Positions 36,380-45,584 of a DNA stretch of 64,000 nt are shown piece after piece. The notes beneath the pieces were generated by a model that ran no database searches, was not told the origin of the DNA, and saw nothing but the letters and a program-made list of their open reading frames with translations. Source of the stretch: Caldilineaceae bacterium (GTDB lineage Bacteria > Chloroflexota > Anaerolineae > Caldilineales > Caldilineaceae); the NCBI GenBank assembly GCA_020634815.1, contig JACKBA010000028.1, positions 1 to 64,000 of the forward strand, written 5' to 3'. The position numbers and the translations under genes were made by a program. Numbering within the stretch: the stretch's first letter is position 1; the number at the start of each line of letters is the position of its first letter.

Positions 36380-37762
36380 CTAGAGTTGGCCGGTCGATCC
36401 CCAATCGGCCAGTTGTTGTCGATAGATCGGGTCGTCGTAGCGGCTGAGCAGGAAGGCCGGCGCATACTGCGGCAAATCTCCGCCGGTGATGTGCGCGGCC
36501 AGCAATTCACCGCCGGCACACGCCGCCATGAGCCCATAGCCGGAAAGCGCGGCAAAAACGTGTGCGCCGGCGATTGGCAGCGGCCCGATGAGCGGCCGGT
36601 TCTCCTGTGTCTTGGTGTAGTAGCCGCCGTCCACGTAGGACTTGGGCAGCTTTTCGAGATACGCGGCAAGGCCGGGCGCCAGCGTCGACATGCCGCGCAG
36701 CACGATCTCGGGGAAGTCCGGGTCGAGCGGCACCGGGAAGCGCGGCGTCAGCGGCTCCAGGTGATAGGCCCAGAGCATAAGCACCGTCTCGGCGCCGTGG
36801 CCGCCCTCCGGCCGGAAATGGATGCCGGCGGGGAAGGTGTCGAGCAGGTAGCGCGTCTCTTCGCTCTCGGCCAGCGTCTCGCGCTCCTCGTCCGTCCACG
36901 GCAGGCGCTGGTCGTCCTCCCAGATCACCAGCGGCGCATCGCGCGGAATGACGCCCAGCCGATCCTCAAGCGCCAGCTTCAGATGCAACTCGGAGAAGAT
37001 GGGCAGATCCAGGCCAAGGAGTTTCCCGACCTCACCGACCAACGGGCCGGCGGCATTGACAAAGGTCGGCGTGGCGATCGTCTCGGTTGCGCCGTTCGCC
37101 GCAATCCGCACGGCGTTGACCCGCCCGCCCGCACAATCGACCGTTTCGACACGGCCGGAGACGAAGCGAACGCCCTGCGCCCGTGCCTGCTCCAGCATGA
37201 CCATGCCGAACTGCTGCCCGCTGAACCAGCCGCAGCGCCGGGCATGCAGCGCCGCGATGGTCTCGCCGGTCAGGTAGGGGAAATGGCGCCGGATCAGCGC
37301 CGGGTCGAGAAAGAGATCGGCGCCGTCGGGCTGGCCTTGCCAGTGCTCGGCGCTGGCGGGGACGTAGGCCGGATCGTGCGCCGCGCCGGCGTGGACGCGC
37401 AACTCACCCGCCCCCATGGCCGCGGCCGACTTGGCCGCCTCCACCAGGCGCGGTACGTGCGCCGGGTTGCCGGTGGCGTAGAGGTAGCCGCGGCGGTTGA
37501 GCAGCAGGCGGTGGCCGCTCTCCGTGTCCAGTTCTTCGAGCAGGTCGATGCTGCGGTTCATGAAGCGCACCATTGCGTCGTCCGGCCCCGGCCACCAGTT
37601 GCGATAGGCCTCGGTCGATTTGTCGCTGGTCAGCGACATGGGCGGCCGCTCGTCGACCAGGACGACGTTGCGCACCCCCTGTTTCACGGCCAGGTGGTAG
37701 GCGGCGGCGATACCGGCAATTCCGGCGCCGCAAATGACGACTTCAGCGGTGGATGTGGTCAT
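36380..37762 (-). CDS. FAD-dependent amino-acid oxidoreductase (DAO family)
   Basis: 460 residues. The dinucleotide motif VVICGAGIAGIAAAYHLA is at the N-terminus, followed by VVLVDERPPMSLTSDKSTEA. The DAO-fold ending is PLIGPLPIAGAHVFAALSGY and GLMAACAGGELLAAHITGGD. The family includes sarcosine/dimethylglycine, glycine and proline/hydroxyproline oxidases. Next to P5C dehydrogenase a proline or hydroxyproline dehydrogenase role is attractive but unproven. ATG 37762 has GGAGAG upstream; earlier in-frame starts lack a ribosome site. Confidence 0.85.
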   Translation of the reverse strand: MTTSTAEVVICGAGIAGIAAAYHLAVKQGVRNVVLVDERPPMSLTSDKSTEAYRNWWPGPDDAMVRFMNRSIDLLEELDTESGHRLLLNRRGYLYATGNPAHVPRLVEAAKSAAAMGAGELRVHAGAAHDPAYVPASAEHWQGQPDGADLFLDPALIRRHFPYLTGETIAALHARRCGWFSGQQFGMVMLEQARAQGVRFVSGRVETVDCAGGRVNAVRIAANGATETIATPTFVNAAGPLVGEVGKLLGLDLPIFSELHLKLALEDRLGVIPRDAPLVIWEDDQRLPWTDEERETLAESEETRYLLDTFPAGIHFRPEGGHGAETVLMLWAYHLEPLTPRFPVPLDPDFPEIVLRGMSTLAPGLAAYLEKLPKSYVDGGYYTKTQENRPLIGPLPIAGAHVFAALSGYGLMAACAGGELLAAHITGGDLPQYAPAFLLSRYDDPIYRQQLADWGSTGQL

Positions 37763-37850
37763 GGCTGGCTCTCCAACGGCGCGCGTTCGGCGCCAGGGCG
37801 GACCCGGCTGCAAAAAAGTGCGTGCGGATCACGCTTGCGTGGTGAGGTAG

Positions 37851-38630
37851 CTACTTCCCCTGCCAGGCGGGCTTGCGCTTCTCGGCGAAGGCGGCCATGC
37901 CTTCCTTCTGATCCTCGGTGGCAAAGAGCAGGTTGAAGGCGCGTCGCTCGAAGAGGACGCCTTCGGCCAGCGAACTCTCGAAGGCGCGGTTGACGGCCTC
38001 CTTGGCCACGCGCAGCGCCACGGGTGCTTTGTCGGCAATCTCGGCGGCCAGCTTGAGGCTGTCATCCAGGAACGACGCCGCCGGAAAGACGCGGCTGACC
38101 AGCCCGAATTGCAGCGCCTCTTGCGCCGAGATGCGCCGGCCGGTGAGGACCATGTCCATGGCGACCGACTTGCCGACGGCGCGCGTCAGCCGCTGCGTGC
38201 CACCCGCGCCGGGGATGATGCCGAGGTTGATTTCCGGCTGGCCGAACTGCGCCGTCTCCGAGGCGACGATGAGGTCGCAGATCATGGCCAACTCGCAGCC
38301 GCCGCCCAGGCAGTAACCGCTCACTGCCGCCACGACCGGCTTGGCGATGCGCTGTACGGCATCCCAGTAGCCGATGAAGGGGCTGCCCATCATGTCGACG
38401 ACGGTGGCGCTCGCCATCTGCTTGATGTCGGCGCCGGCGGCAAAGGCCTTCTCGCTGCCCGTGATGACGATGCAGCCGATGCTCTCGTCGGCGTCAAAGG
38501 CCTGGAGCGCGCTCACGAGTTCGTCCATCAGTTCGCCGTTGAGCGCGTTGAGCGCCTGCGGCCGGTTCAACTGCGCAATCCCAACGCGCCCCTGCCGGCT
38601 GACAACTAGATTTGCATAGACTTCGGTCAT
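37851..38630 (-). CDS. enoyl-CoA hydratase/isomerase
   Basis: 259 residues, standard crotonase length. The oxyanion-hole segments are EKAFAAGADIKQM and AVSGYCLGGGCELAMICDL; the catalytic Glu pair lies in the latter and in FGQPEINLGIIPGAGGTQRL. C-terminal GLVSRVFPAASFLDDS and KEAVNRAFESSLAEGV match short-chain enoyl-CoA hydratases. It is followed upstream by an inverted nonamer element and then an acyl-CoA dehydrogenase gene, suggesting branched or short-chain acyl-CoA oxidation. Confidence 0.95.
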   Translation of the reverse strand: MTEVYANLVVSRQGRVGIAQLNRPQALNALNGELMDELVSALQAFDADESIGCIVITGSEKAFAAGADIKQMASATVVDMMGSPFIGYWDAVQRIAKPVVAAVSGYCLGGGCELAMICDLIVASETAQFGQPEINLGIIPGAGGTQRLTRAVGKSVAMDMVLTGRRISAQEALQFGLVSRVFPAASFLDDSLKLAAEIADKAPVALRVAKEAVNRAFESSLAEGVLFERRAFNLLFATEDQKEGMAAFAEKRKPAWQGK

Positions 38631-38649
38631 GATTCTTCCTCGAAGGAAT

Positions 38650-38730
38650 GGAATAGAACGCGGATGACGCGGATTGGGCGGACATTCACGGATAAATCTA
38701 GTGATCCGCGTGCATCCGCGTTCTATCGTA
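38650..38730. repeat. inverted nonamer-tract element (word ACGCGGATN)
   Basis: The left tract is AATAGA then ACGCGGATG, ACGCGGATT, GGGCGGACA and TTCACGGATA. The right tract on the opposite strand reads GATAGA, ACGCGGATG, CACGCGGATC. It is the same word class and the same flanking AATAGA/GATAGA as the element at 10691-10784, 28 kb away, so these two are copies of one element type. It lies between the acyl-CoA dehydrogenase stop and the enoyl-CoA hydratase start. Confidence 0.82.
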
Positions 38731-38732
38731 GT

Positions 38733-39959
<1,227 letters not shown>

Positions 39960-40320
39960 GGAAAAACCCTCTTTGGTAAGAATTGAGCCTCATCGCGCGG
40001 TTTCGCAGGCAATGCACCCGCCGCTTCCACCCAGCCACTGTCACTGCCAATACAGCCGAGATTCACAAGAATCACGCACCGATCGAGGGGCCGTGGCTTG
40101 CGGAAATCCGGCTAAATCATACCACGCGCGCCGCGCTTTGGGTCAACGAAAGTGCGGCGCGGCTACCGGCACTTTGCGTTCCAGGATCCAGTTGCGGGCG
40201 ATCTGCTTTCAAATTTGTTGCGTTGACACATGAAATCCCCGCCTGTAGACTGGGGAAACACCGGCTTTTCCGTTCTATACTGTTTCCATGTCCCAACACT
40301 GTTAGAAAGGAACATGTACA
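39960..40320. other. 361-bp divergent intergenic region before the corrinoid cluster
   Basis: No gene is visible. It separates the minus-strand acyl-CoA dehydrogenase from the plus-strand corrinoid protein and carries a good plus-strand promoter (listed). A GCCACTG near 40047 recalls part of a cobalamin riboswitch, but the B12 box and other conserved elements are missing. Confidence 0.5.
40223..40251 (+). promoter_or_regulatory. promoter of the corrinoid/URO-D cluster
   Basis: A perfect TTGACA (40223-40228), a 17-nt spacer and TAGACT (40246-40251) precede the corrinoid-protein ATG by about 70 nt. This is the only strong promoter seen ahead of the cluster. Confidence 0.65.
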
Positions 40321-40968
40321 ATGCCTGATCTCGACCTGGACCAGCTTTACTTTGCGATTGTCGACGGCAATGCCAAGGCAGCAGCCGCCGTGACGCAGGA
40401 GGCGGTCGCCGCTGATGTGGACCCCCAATTGTTGCTCACCGACTACATGATTCCAGCGATGGACGAAGTCGGTGCGAAGTTCGAGGCCAATGAGTGCTTC
40501 GTGCCCGAACTACTGATCTCGGCGCGTGCCATGAAGGCGTCGATGGAGGTCATTCGCCCGCTGCTGCTCGGCAAGGCCGTCGAGCCGGCCGGGCGCGTGG
40601 TCGTGGCCACCGTGCAGGGCGACCTGCATGACATCGGCAAGAACCTGGTCGCCACGATGCTCGAGGGCGGCGGCTTCCAGATCGTCGATATCGGCACCGA
40701 CGTCAGTCCGGACAAGCTGGCCGATGCCGTGGCGACGCACCAGCCGCAACTCATTGCGCTGTCGGCGCTGCTCACCACCACGCTGCCCTCCATGAAGCGC
40801 ATGATCGACCGCCTGGCGGCCGATGGTCTGCGCGGGGGCGTCAAGGTGATGATCGGCGGCGCGCCGGTGACGCAGGACTTTGCCGACGAGATCGGCGCCG
40901 ACGGCTACAGCGACAACGCAGCCGGCGCCGTGAACCTGGCCCGCCAGTTGATGGCTGCCGCGGCCTAA
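40321..40968 (+). CDS. corrinoid (methyl-cobalamin) protein of a methyltransferase system
   Basis: 215 residues in the MtbC/MttC/MetH-like layout: an N-terminal four-helix cap (residues 1-85, MPDLDLDQLYFAIVDGNAKA on) and a C-terminal B12-binding Rossmann domain. The cobalamin-ligand motif DxHxxG appears as GDLHDIGKNLVATMLEGGGF, with the partner loops IALSALLTTTLPSMK and MIGGAPVTQDFADEIGADGY. It carries the methyl group between a substrate methyltransferase and an acceptor. It heads a plus-strand cluster with four URO-D-family genes, the fold of MtaA/CmuA-type corrinoid methyltransferases. Confidence 0.95.
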   Translation: MPDLDLDQLYFAIVDGNAKAAAAVTQEAVAADVDPQLLLTDYMIPAMDEVGAKFEANECFVPELLISARAMKASMEVIRPLLLGKAVEPAGRVVVATVQGDLHDIGKNLVATMLEGGGFQIVDIGTDVSPDKLADAVATHQPQLIALSALLTTTLPSMKRMIDRLAADGLRGGVKVMIGGAPVTQDFADEIGADGYSDNAAGAVNLARQLMAAAA

Positions 40969-41044
40969 TCTCCAATCTCCCAATCTCCAATCTCTATTCT
41001 CTATTCTCCATCTGTCGAGATTAGAGACTGGAGATTGGAGATTC
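40967..41044. repeat. inverted heptamer-tract element (word AATCTCC)
   Basis: The left tract reads AATCTCC, AATCTCCC, AATCTCC, AATCTCT, ATTCTCT, ATTCTCC. The right tract on the other strand reads AATCTCC, AATCTCC, AGTCTCT, AATCTC. The element begins in the last codon and stop of the corrinoid gene (GCCTAATCTCC) and ends 18 nt before the next ATG, filling the whole gap. The next gene has no normal ribosome site other than the GGAGATTGGAG of the repeat arm, which is too far upstream to be convincing. Confidence 0.85.
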
Positions 41045-41062
41045 ACACACCCACACATCCTT

Positions 41063-42187
41063 ATGAACGCACGCGAACGCTATGCAGCGGTCATGCACTA
41101 CCAGCCGCGCGACCGCTGCCCAATCATGGATTTCGGTTTTTGGGACGAGACGCTGCCCATCTGGCAGGAGCAGGGCTATCCCGCCGGCGCCAACCCCGAC
41201 CTCTTCTTCGGGATGGACCCGCAGTGGCACACCTGCGGCTGCATCATGGGCCTGTGGCCGCCCTTCCCAGGGCTGCAACTGATCGACGAAGGCGAGACCG
41301 AGGTCGTCCAGCAGAACGACGGGGTCATCGTGCAGCGGGGCAAGTTCCTCGGCTCGATCCCACGCCACCTGCGCCACACGCTCGTCGACCGTGACAGTTG
41401 GGATGCCTACTACAAACCGCGTCTGCGCCCGGACGACCCGCTACGGTTGCCCTCCGGCCCGGCGTGGGAGATGCAACTGGCCGAGTGGACGCGGCCAGAC
41501 CGCGACTTCCCGCTCTTCATCGAGGGCGGCTCGCTCTACGGCGTAGTGCGCAACTGGTTCGGCCTGGAGCGCGTCTCGGAGATCATGTACGACGACCGGC
41601 CCCTCTTCGAGGAGATCGTCGAGACGCTGGCCGATGTGGTCATCGCCGTGCTGGAGCATGTGCTGGGCGCCGGTGTGCGCCCCGAGGCCGCCAGCATGTG
41701 GGAGGACATGGCCTACAGCGGCGGCCCGCTCATGTCGCCCAAGCTCTTCAAGCAGATCCTGGTGCCGCACTACAAGCGCATCACCGCCACGCTCAACAAG
41801 TACGGCGTGGACATCGTCTTTCTCGACTGCGACGGCAACATCGACCTGCTGGCGCCGCTCTGGCTGGAGGCGGGCGTCAATACCATGTTCCCCATCGAGG
41901 TCGGCAAGTGGAAGGCGGACCCGGTGGAGTTCCGCCGGCGCTATGGCAAGGACATGCGGCTCATGGGCGGTTTCGACAAGCACATCCTCATGCACGGCAA
42001 GGATGCGATTGCGCGCGAGATCGACCGTCTGGCGCCGCTGGTCGAGGAAGGCGGTTATATCCCCATGCCCGACCACCGCGTCCCGCCGGATGTGCGCTTC
42101 GAAGATTATCTCTTCTACCTGAACGAAGCGAAGCGGGTCTGGGGCAAGGGGCTGGACAACATCAAGCCGACCGGCCGGCCGGAGTAG
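41063..42187 (+). CDS. URO-D-family methyltransferase-like protein 1
   Basis: 374 residues with the uroporphyrinogen-decarboxylase TIM-barrel pattern: NARERYAAVMHYQPRDRCPI at the N-terminus, FGLERVSEIMYDDRPLFEEI, EAASMWEDMAYSGGPLMSPK and the carboxy segment EVGKWKADPVEFRRRYGKD. True URO-D acts on porphyrinogens, while MtaA/CmuA relatives transfer methyl groups on corrinoids using a His-x-Cys zinc site. Here the corresponding loop reads VFLDCDGNIDLL, with Cys but no preceding His-x-Cys pair. The corrinoid protein gene next door favours methyl transfer over heme synthesis. Confidence 0.85.
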   Translation: MNARERYAAVMHYQPRDRCPIMDFGFWDETLPIWQEQGYPAGANPDLFFGMDPQWHTCGCIMGLWPPFPGLQLIDEGETEVVQQNDGVIVQRGKFLGSIPRHLRHTLVDRDSWDAYYKPRLRPDDPLRLPSGPAWEMQLAEWTRPDRDFPLFIEGGSLYGVVRNWFGLERVSEIMYDDRPLFEEIVETLADVVIAVLEHVLGAGVRPEAASMWEDMAYSGGPLMSPKLFKQILVPHYKRITATLNKYGVDIVFLDCDGNIDLLAPLWLEAGVNTMFPIEVGKWKADPVEFRRRYGKDMRLMGGFDKHILMHGKDAIAREIDRLAPLVEEGGYIPMPDHRVPPDVRFEDYLFYLNEAKRVWGKGLDNIKPTGRPE

Positions 42188-42194
42188 CGGGTTT

Positions 42195-42228
42195 ACCTTC
42201 CGGGAAGCTTCGATGCTTCCCGGAAGGT
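42195..42228. other. 14-bp perfect hairpin between URO-D genes 1 and 2
   Basis: ACCTTCCGGGAAGC and GCTTCCCGGAAGGT are exact complements around a 6-nt loop. The sequence after it, TGTTTCGAG, is not a proper T-tract. It sits in a 58-nt gap within a co-directional cluster, so it may modulate read-through or protect the upstream mRNA. Confidence 0.7.
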
Positions 42229-42245
42229 TGTTTCGAGAGGTGCAT

Positions 42246-43259
42246 GTGACGGCGACCTCGCGGGAGTTGGTCTACCAGACGCTGAACTTCACCGGCCCGG
42301 CGCGGGCGCCGCGCGACCTGTGGACGCTGCCCATCGCGGAGAAGGCGTACCCGGCCGAAGTTGCGTCGATCCTGGCCATGTACCCGCCCGACATCACCGG
42401 CATCGACGGCTACGAGCGCGAACGTGCGCCGACGCGCGGCGATCAATACGCGATCGGCGAATACACCGATGAGTGGGGCGCCACCTTTGTCAGCGTGCAG
42501 GCCGGCGTCATCGGCGAGGTCAAGCAGCCGCTGATCCGCGACTGGGCGACCGACGTGTCGCGCGTGCATATCCCTGTCGAGTGGCTCTCCATCGACCACG
42601 ACGCGGTCAACCGGGCGTGCGGCCGGACCGATCGGTTCACGCTCGCCGGCTGCAATCCGCGCCCCTTCGAGCAACTGCAATTTCTGCGCGGCACGGCCGA
42701 CCTCTACATGGATCTGACCGACCCGCCGCCGCAGATGGTCGCTTTCATGGCGACGCTCCATGCCTTCTACTGCGACCTGTTGGAGACGTGGGCGCGCACC
42801 GATGTCGACGCGTTGCGCATCATGGACGACTGGGGGTCGCAACGCAGCCTCCTCATCTCGCCCGCGATGTGGCGCACCTACTTCAAGCCGATGTACCGCG
42901 ACTACGTGCAGATCGCCCACGCGACGGGGAAGAAATTCTTCATGCACTCCGACGGCCACATCCTGGCCATCTATCCCGATCTGGTCGAAATCGGCGTGGA
43001 CGCGGTCAACTCGCAGCTTTTCTGTATGGGTGTCGAGCAATTGGCGCCCTTTGCCGGCCGGATCACCTTCTGGGGCGAGATCGACCGGCAGCGACTGCTG
43101 GCCTTCGCCACGCCGGATGAAGTCGAGGCCGCGGTGCGCCACGTGCACGCGCAGCTCTGGCGTGATGGCGGCTGTATCGCTCAGTGCGAGTTCGGCGCCG
43201 GTGCCCAGCCCGCCAATGTCGAGTGCGTTTTCTCGACGTGGGACAACCTTGGTGGATAA
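42246..43259 (+). CDS. URO-D-family methyltransferase-like protein 2
   Basis: 337 residues. The URO-D fold starts TSRELVYQTLNFTGPARAPR. Conserved later parts are LRIMDDWGSQRSLLISPAMW, YFKPMYRDYVQIAHATGKKF and FMHSDGHILAIYPDLVEIGV. In place of the His-x-Cys metal motif of MtaA it has His-Ser-Asp-Gly-His. GTG 42246 with AGAGG upstream is preferred to the frame opening at 42213 because the hairpin occupies the preceding sequence. Its last codon and stop fall in the start of the tandem repeat at 43254. Confidence 0.85.
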   Translation: MTATSRELVYQTLNFTGPARAPRDLWTLPIAEKAYPAEVASILAMYPPDITGIDGYERERAPTRGDQYAIGEYTDEWGATFVSVQAGVIGEVKQPLIRDWATDVSRVHIPVEWLSIDHDAVNRACGRTDRFTLAGCNPRPFEQLQFLRGTADLYMDLTDPPPQMVAFMATLHAFYCDLLETWARTDVDALRIMDDWGSQRSLLISPAMWRTYFKPMYRDYVQIAHATGKKFFMHSDGHILAIYPDLVEIGVDAVNSQLFCMGVEQLAPFAGRITFWGEIDRQRLLAFATPDEVEAAVRHVHAQLWRDGGCIAQCEFGAGAQPANVECVFSTWDNLGG

Positions 43260-43470
43260 CGAAAGATCAAAAACGCTGCCACAAAGCCACAAAGACCACA
43301 AGGGGGCACGAAGAAGACAGGATGTGCTGTGTGTATCTTCGTGCCCTTTGTGACTTGCCGGATAACGAAGGACCTAGAACGCTGCCACGAAGCCACAAAG
43401 ACCACAAAGGGGCACGAAGAAGACAGGATATTCTTTGTGCCTCTTCGTGTCCTTTGAGTCTTGGTGGTGA
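43254..43470. repeat. tandem pair of 106-bp hairpin elements (word CCACAAAGN)
   Basis: Two copies, 43254-43359 and 43360-43465, each start GGATAACGAA and contain AACGCTGCCAC, repeated CCACAAAG words and GGCACGAAGAAGACAGGAT. Each closes with an inverted tract (CTTCGTG-CCCTTTG and CTTCGTG-TCCTTTG). The copies align without gaps over nearly their whole length. The first copy overlaps the stop codon of the preceding gene. The same word is used by the element at 56739-56835. Confidence 0.88.
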
Positions 43471-43499
43471 GCTTTTCAAAAGAACATTGGGAGCAACGA

Positions 43500-44453
43500 A
43501 TGCAACCGCGCGAACGATTTATTGCCGCACTGGAACGGCGGCCGATCACCGGCCTGGTGCCACACTTTGAGCTGGTCTTTTTTCTGACGATGGAGGCATT
43601 TGGCAAGGTGCATCCATCGCACCGCTACTACAGCCAGTGGGGGCAGATGGAGGAGCAGGAGCGCGAACTGCACCGCCACGACATGGCCGACATCTACATC
43701 GCCACGGCCGAACGCTACGGGCACAGCGCCATCTTCATCCACCCCAACCCTGACGAGGTCGATGAGACGATCCGAACGATCGACATCATCCGCGAGAAGA
43801 CCGGCGACCGCTACTTCATCATGCGCCACGGCGATGCCACCTTCAGCATTCCCGACGGTACGCAGATGTTCGGCTTTGCCGAGCGGCTGGCCGACGACCC
43901 AGACGGCTTGAAGCGCGAGGCGCAGCAAATGGTCGATGCGGCCATCCGCCGCGCAGAGCGCTATGCCAAACACGGCGGGCTGGATGGCTTCGCCCTCTGC
44001 GCCGACTATTGCTTCAACACCGGCCCCTTTCTCAGTCCGCGCCACTTCGCCGAGTTCATCACGCCCTACCTGGCGCAAATCACCAAGGCCTACCGCGAGC
44101 TGGGCTTCTACGTGATCAAGCACACCGACGGCAACATTATGCCGATCATCGACCAGCTTGTCTCGACCGGCCCCCATGCGTTGCACTCGCTCGACCCGCA
44201 GGCCAACGTCGACATCGCCGAGGTCAAGCGCCGCTATGGCGACCAGCTCTGCCTCATCGGCAACGTCAACTGCGCTATGCTCGATACCGGTACGCCGGAA
44301 GACATCGCCGAGTCGGTGCGCTATGCGCTGCGCAGCGGCATGCCTGGCGGCGGCTATATCTTCTCCACCAGCAACTGTATCTACACGGGGATGCCGCTGG
44401 CGTCATACGAGGTGATGCTCGACGTCTGGCGGCGGGAAGGGGTCTACGCGTGA
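43500..44453 (+). CDS. URO-D-family methyltransferase-like protein 3
   Basis: 317 residues. QPRERFIAALERRPITGLVP is the family N-terminus. GLDGFALCADYCFNTGPFLS and LGFYVIKHTDGNIMPIIDQL form the active-site strands, then YGDQLCLIGNVNCAMLDTGT and GGGYIFSTSNCIYTGMP close the barrel. The metal-motif position is His-Thr-Asp-Gly-Asn. ATG 43500 has GGGAG 7 nt upstream. The stop overlaps the GTG start of paralogue 4, so the two are translationally coupled and probably act together. Confidence 0.88.
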   Translation: MQPRERFIAALERRPITGLVPHFELVFFLTMEAFGKVHPSHRYYSQWGQMEEQERELHRHDMADIYIATAERYGHSAIFIHPNPDEVDETIRTIDIIREKTGDRYFIMRHGDATFSIPDGTQMFGFAERLADDPDGLKREAQQMVDAAIRRAERYAKHGGLDGFALCADYCFNTGPFLSPRHFAEFITPYLAQITKAYRELGFYVIKHTDGNIMPIIDQLVSTGPHALHSLDPQANVDIAEVKRRYGDQLCLIGNVNCAMLDTGTPEDIAESVRYALRSGMPGGGYIFSTSNCIYTGMPLASYEVMLDVWRREGVYA

Positions 44454-45535
44454 AAGAAAAGATGACCGGACGTGAGCGCGTCCAACTCGCTTTGAGCCAC
44501 CAGGAAGCCGACCGCGTCCCGCGCGCCGAATCTTTCTGGCCGGAGACGATCCCGCTCTGGCACCAGCAGGGACTCGGCCCCAACGACGATGTTGCCGACC
44601 TCTTTGGGTACGACATCATGGGCGCGGGCTGGGTCTCGCACGAGGCGCGGCCGGGCTTCCTGCAGACCATCGAGGAGACGGACGATTGGTGGTCGCGGCT
44701 CGACGGTAACGGCGCCATCCTGCGCTACTGGAAGCACAAGAGCGGCACGCCCGAGCACGTCGACTTCACCGTCAAGACGCGTGACCAGTGGGAGGAGCAC
44801 AAGCGGCAGATGCTGACGCAGCCGCCCGGCTCGCGTGTCGACACCTTCTCCGCGCTGCGGCGCATGTACGAGGCGCAGGCCAAGGGCCGCTGGTTTTGCT
44901 GGACGGGCGTCGAGTGTTACGAAACGGCTAAGGATGTCTTCGGCCACGTCGGTCTTTCCTACATCATGGCCGACGACCCGGAGTGGGCAAAGGACATCTT
45001 CGACACCGAAGCCGAACTGGCATGCCGCGTGCTCGATTACCTGGAGGCCAGCGGCGTGCGCTTCGACGGCGGCTGGATCTACGGCGATATTGCCTTCAAC
45101 CACGCGCCTTTCTTTTCGCCCAAGATGTACCGGGCGCTGATCAAGCCGGCGCACGTGCGCCAGATCGCCTGGTTCAAGGAGCGCGGGCTGCCGGTCATCT
45201 ACCACACCGACGGCGACTTCCGGCTGATCATCCCCGACCTGATCGACGCCGGCGTCGATTGCTTCCAGCCGCTGGAGGCCAAGGCGCACATGGACATCCG
45301 CGAACTCAAACCGCAGTACGGCGACCGTGTCAGTTGGATGGGCAACATCGACGTCATGGTGCTCATCACCAATGACAAGGCGCGCATCGAGGCGGAGGTG
45401 GCGGCCAAACTGCCCATCGCCAAGGCCGGCGGCGGCTACATCTACCACAGCGACCACTCCATCGCGCCGGGCGTGCGCTGGGAGAGCTATCAGTTCTTGA
45501 TGGAGTTGGTCGATCGCTATGGCAGCTATCGATGA
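44450..45535 (+). CDS. URO-D-family methyltransferase-like protein 4
   Basis: 361 residues. The GTG at 44450 overlaps the previous stop (GTGA) and has GGAAGGGG 7 nt upstream; ATG 44462 is the alternative. Family segments are MTGRERVQLALSHQEADRVP, WSRLDGNGAILRYWKHKSG, WIYGDIAFNHAPFFSPKMY, LPVIYHTDGDFRLIIPDLID, KPQYGDRVSWMGNIDVMVL and GGGYIYHSDHSIAPGVRW. The metal-motif position is His-Thr-Asp-Gly-Asp. It is closest in pattern to paralogue 3. It ends the cluster; a GCGGAT tract and a terminator follow. Confidence 0.88.
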   Translation: MKEKMTGRERVQLALSHQEADRVPRAESFWPETIPLWHQQGLGPNDDVADLFGYDIMGAGWVSHEARPGFLQTIEETDDWWSRLDGNGAILRYWKHKSGTPEHVDFTVKTRDQWEEHKRQMLTQPPGSRVDTFSALRRMYEAQAKGRWFCWTGVECYETAKDVFGHVGLSYIMADDPEWAKDIFDTEAELACRVLDYLEASGVRFDGGWIYGDIAFNHAPFFSPKMYRALIKPAHVRQIAWFKERGLPVIYHTDGDFRLIIPDLIDAGVDCFQPLEAKAHMDIRELKPQYGDRVSWMGNIDVMVLITNDKARIEAEVAAKLPIAKAGGGYIYHSDHSIAPGVRWESYQFLMELVDRYGSYR

Positions 45536-45536
45536 T

Positions 45537-45575
45537 GGCACGCGGATAACGCGGATTGGGCGGATTTGCGCTGAT
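45537..45575. repeat. single nonamer tract (word GCGGATTNN)
   Basis: Directly after the stop of URO-D gene 4 the sequence runs CGCGGATAA, CGCGGATTG, GGCGGATTT, GCGCTGATC. This is one arm of the element class at 10691 and 38650; the second arm is missing, and a terminator hairpin begins 9 nt later. Confidence 0.65.
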
Positions 45576-45584
45576 CGTAAAAAC

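Noticed and set aside
40030..40070. GCCACTG in the leader region of the corrinoid cluster as part of a cobalamin riboswitch
   Set aside because: The promoter (40223-40251) lies downstream of it, and the B12 box (AGYCMGGAGACCKGCC-like) and other conserved elements are absent.
41063..45535. Heme-biosynthetic uroporphyrinogen decarboxylase (hemE)
   Set aside because: Four divergent paralogues sit beside a corrinoid protein and no other heme genes are present, so a methyltransferase-type role is more likely.
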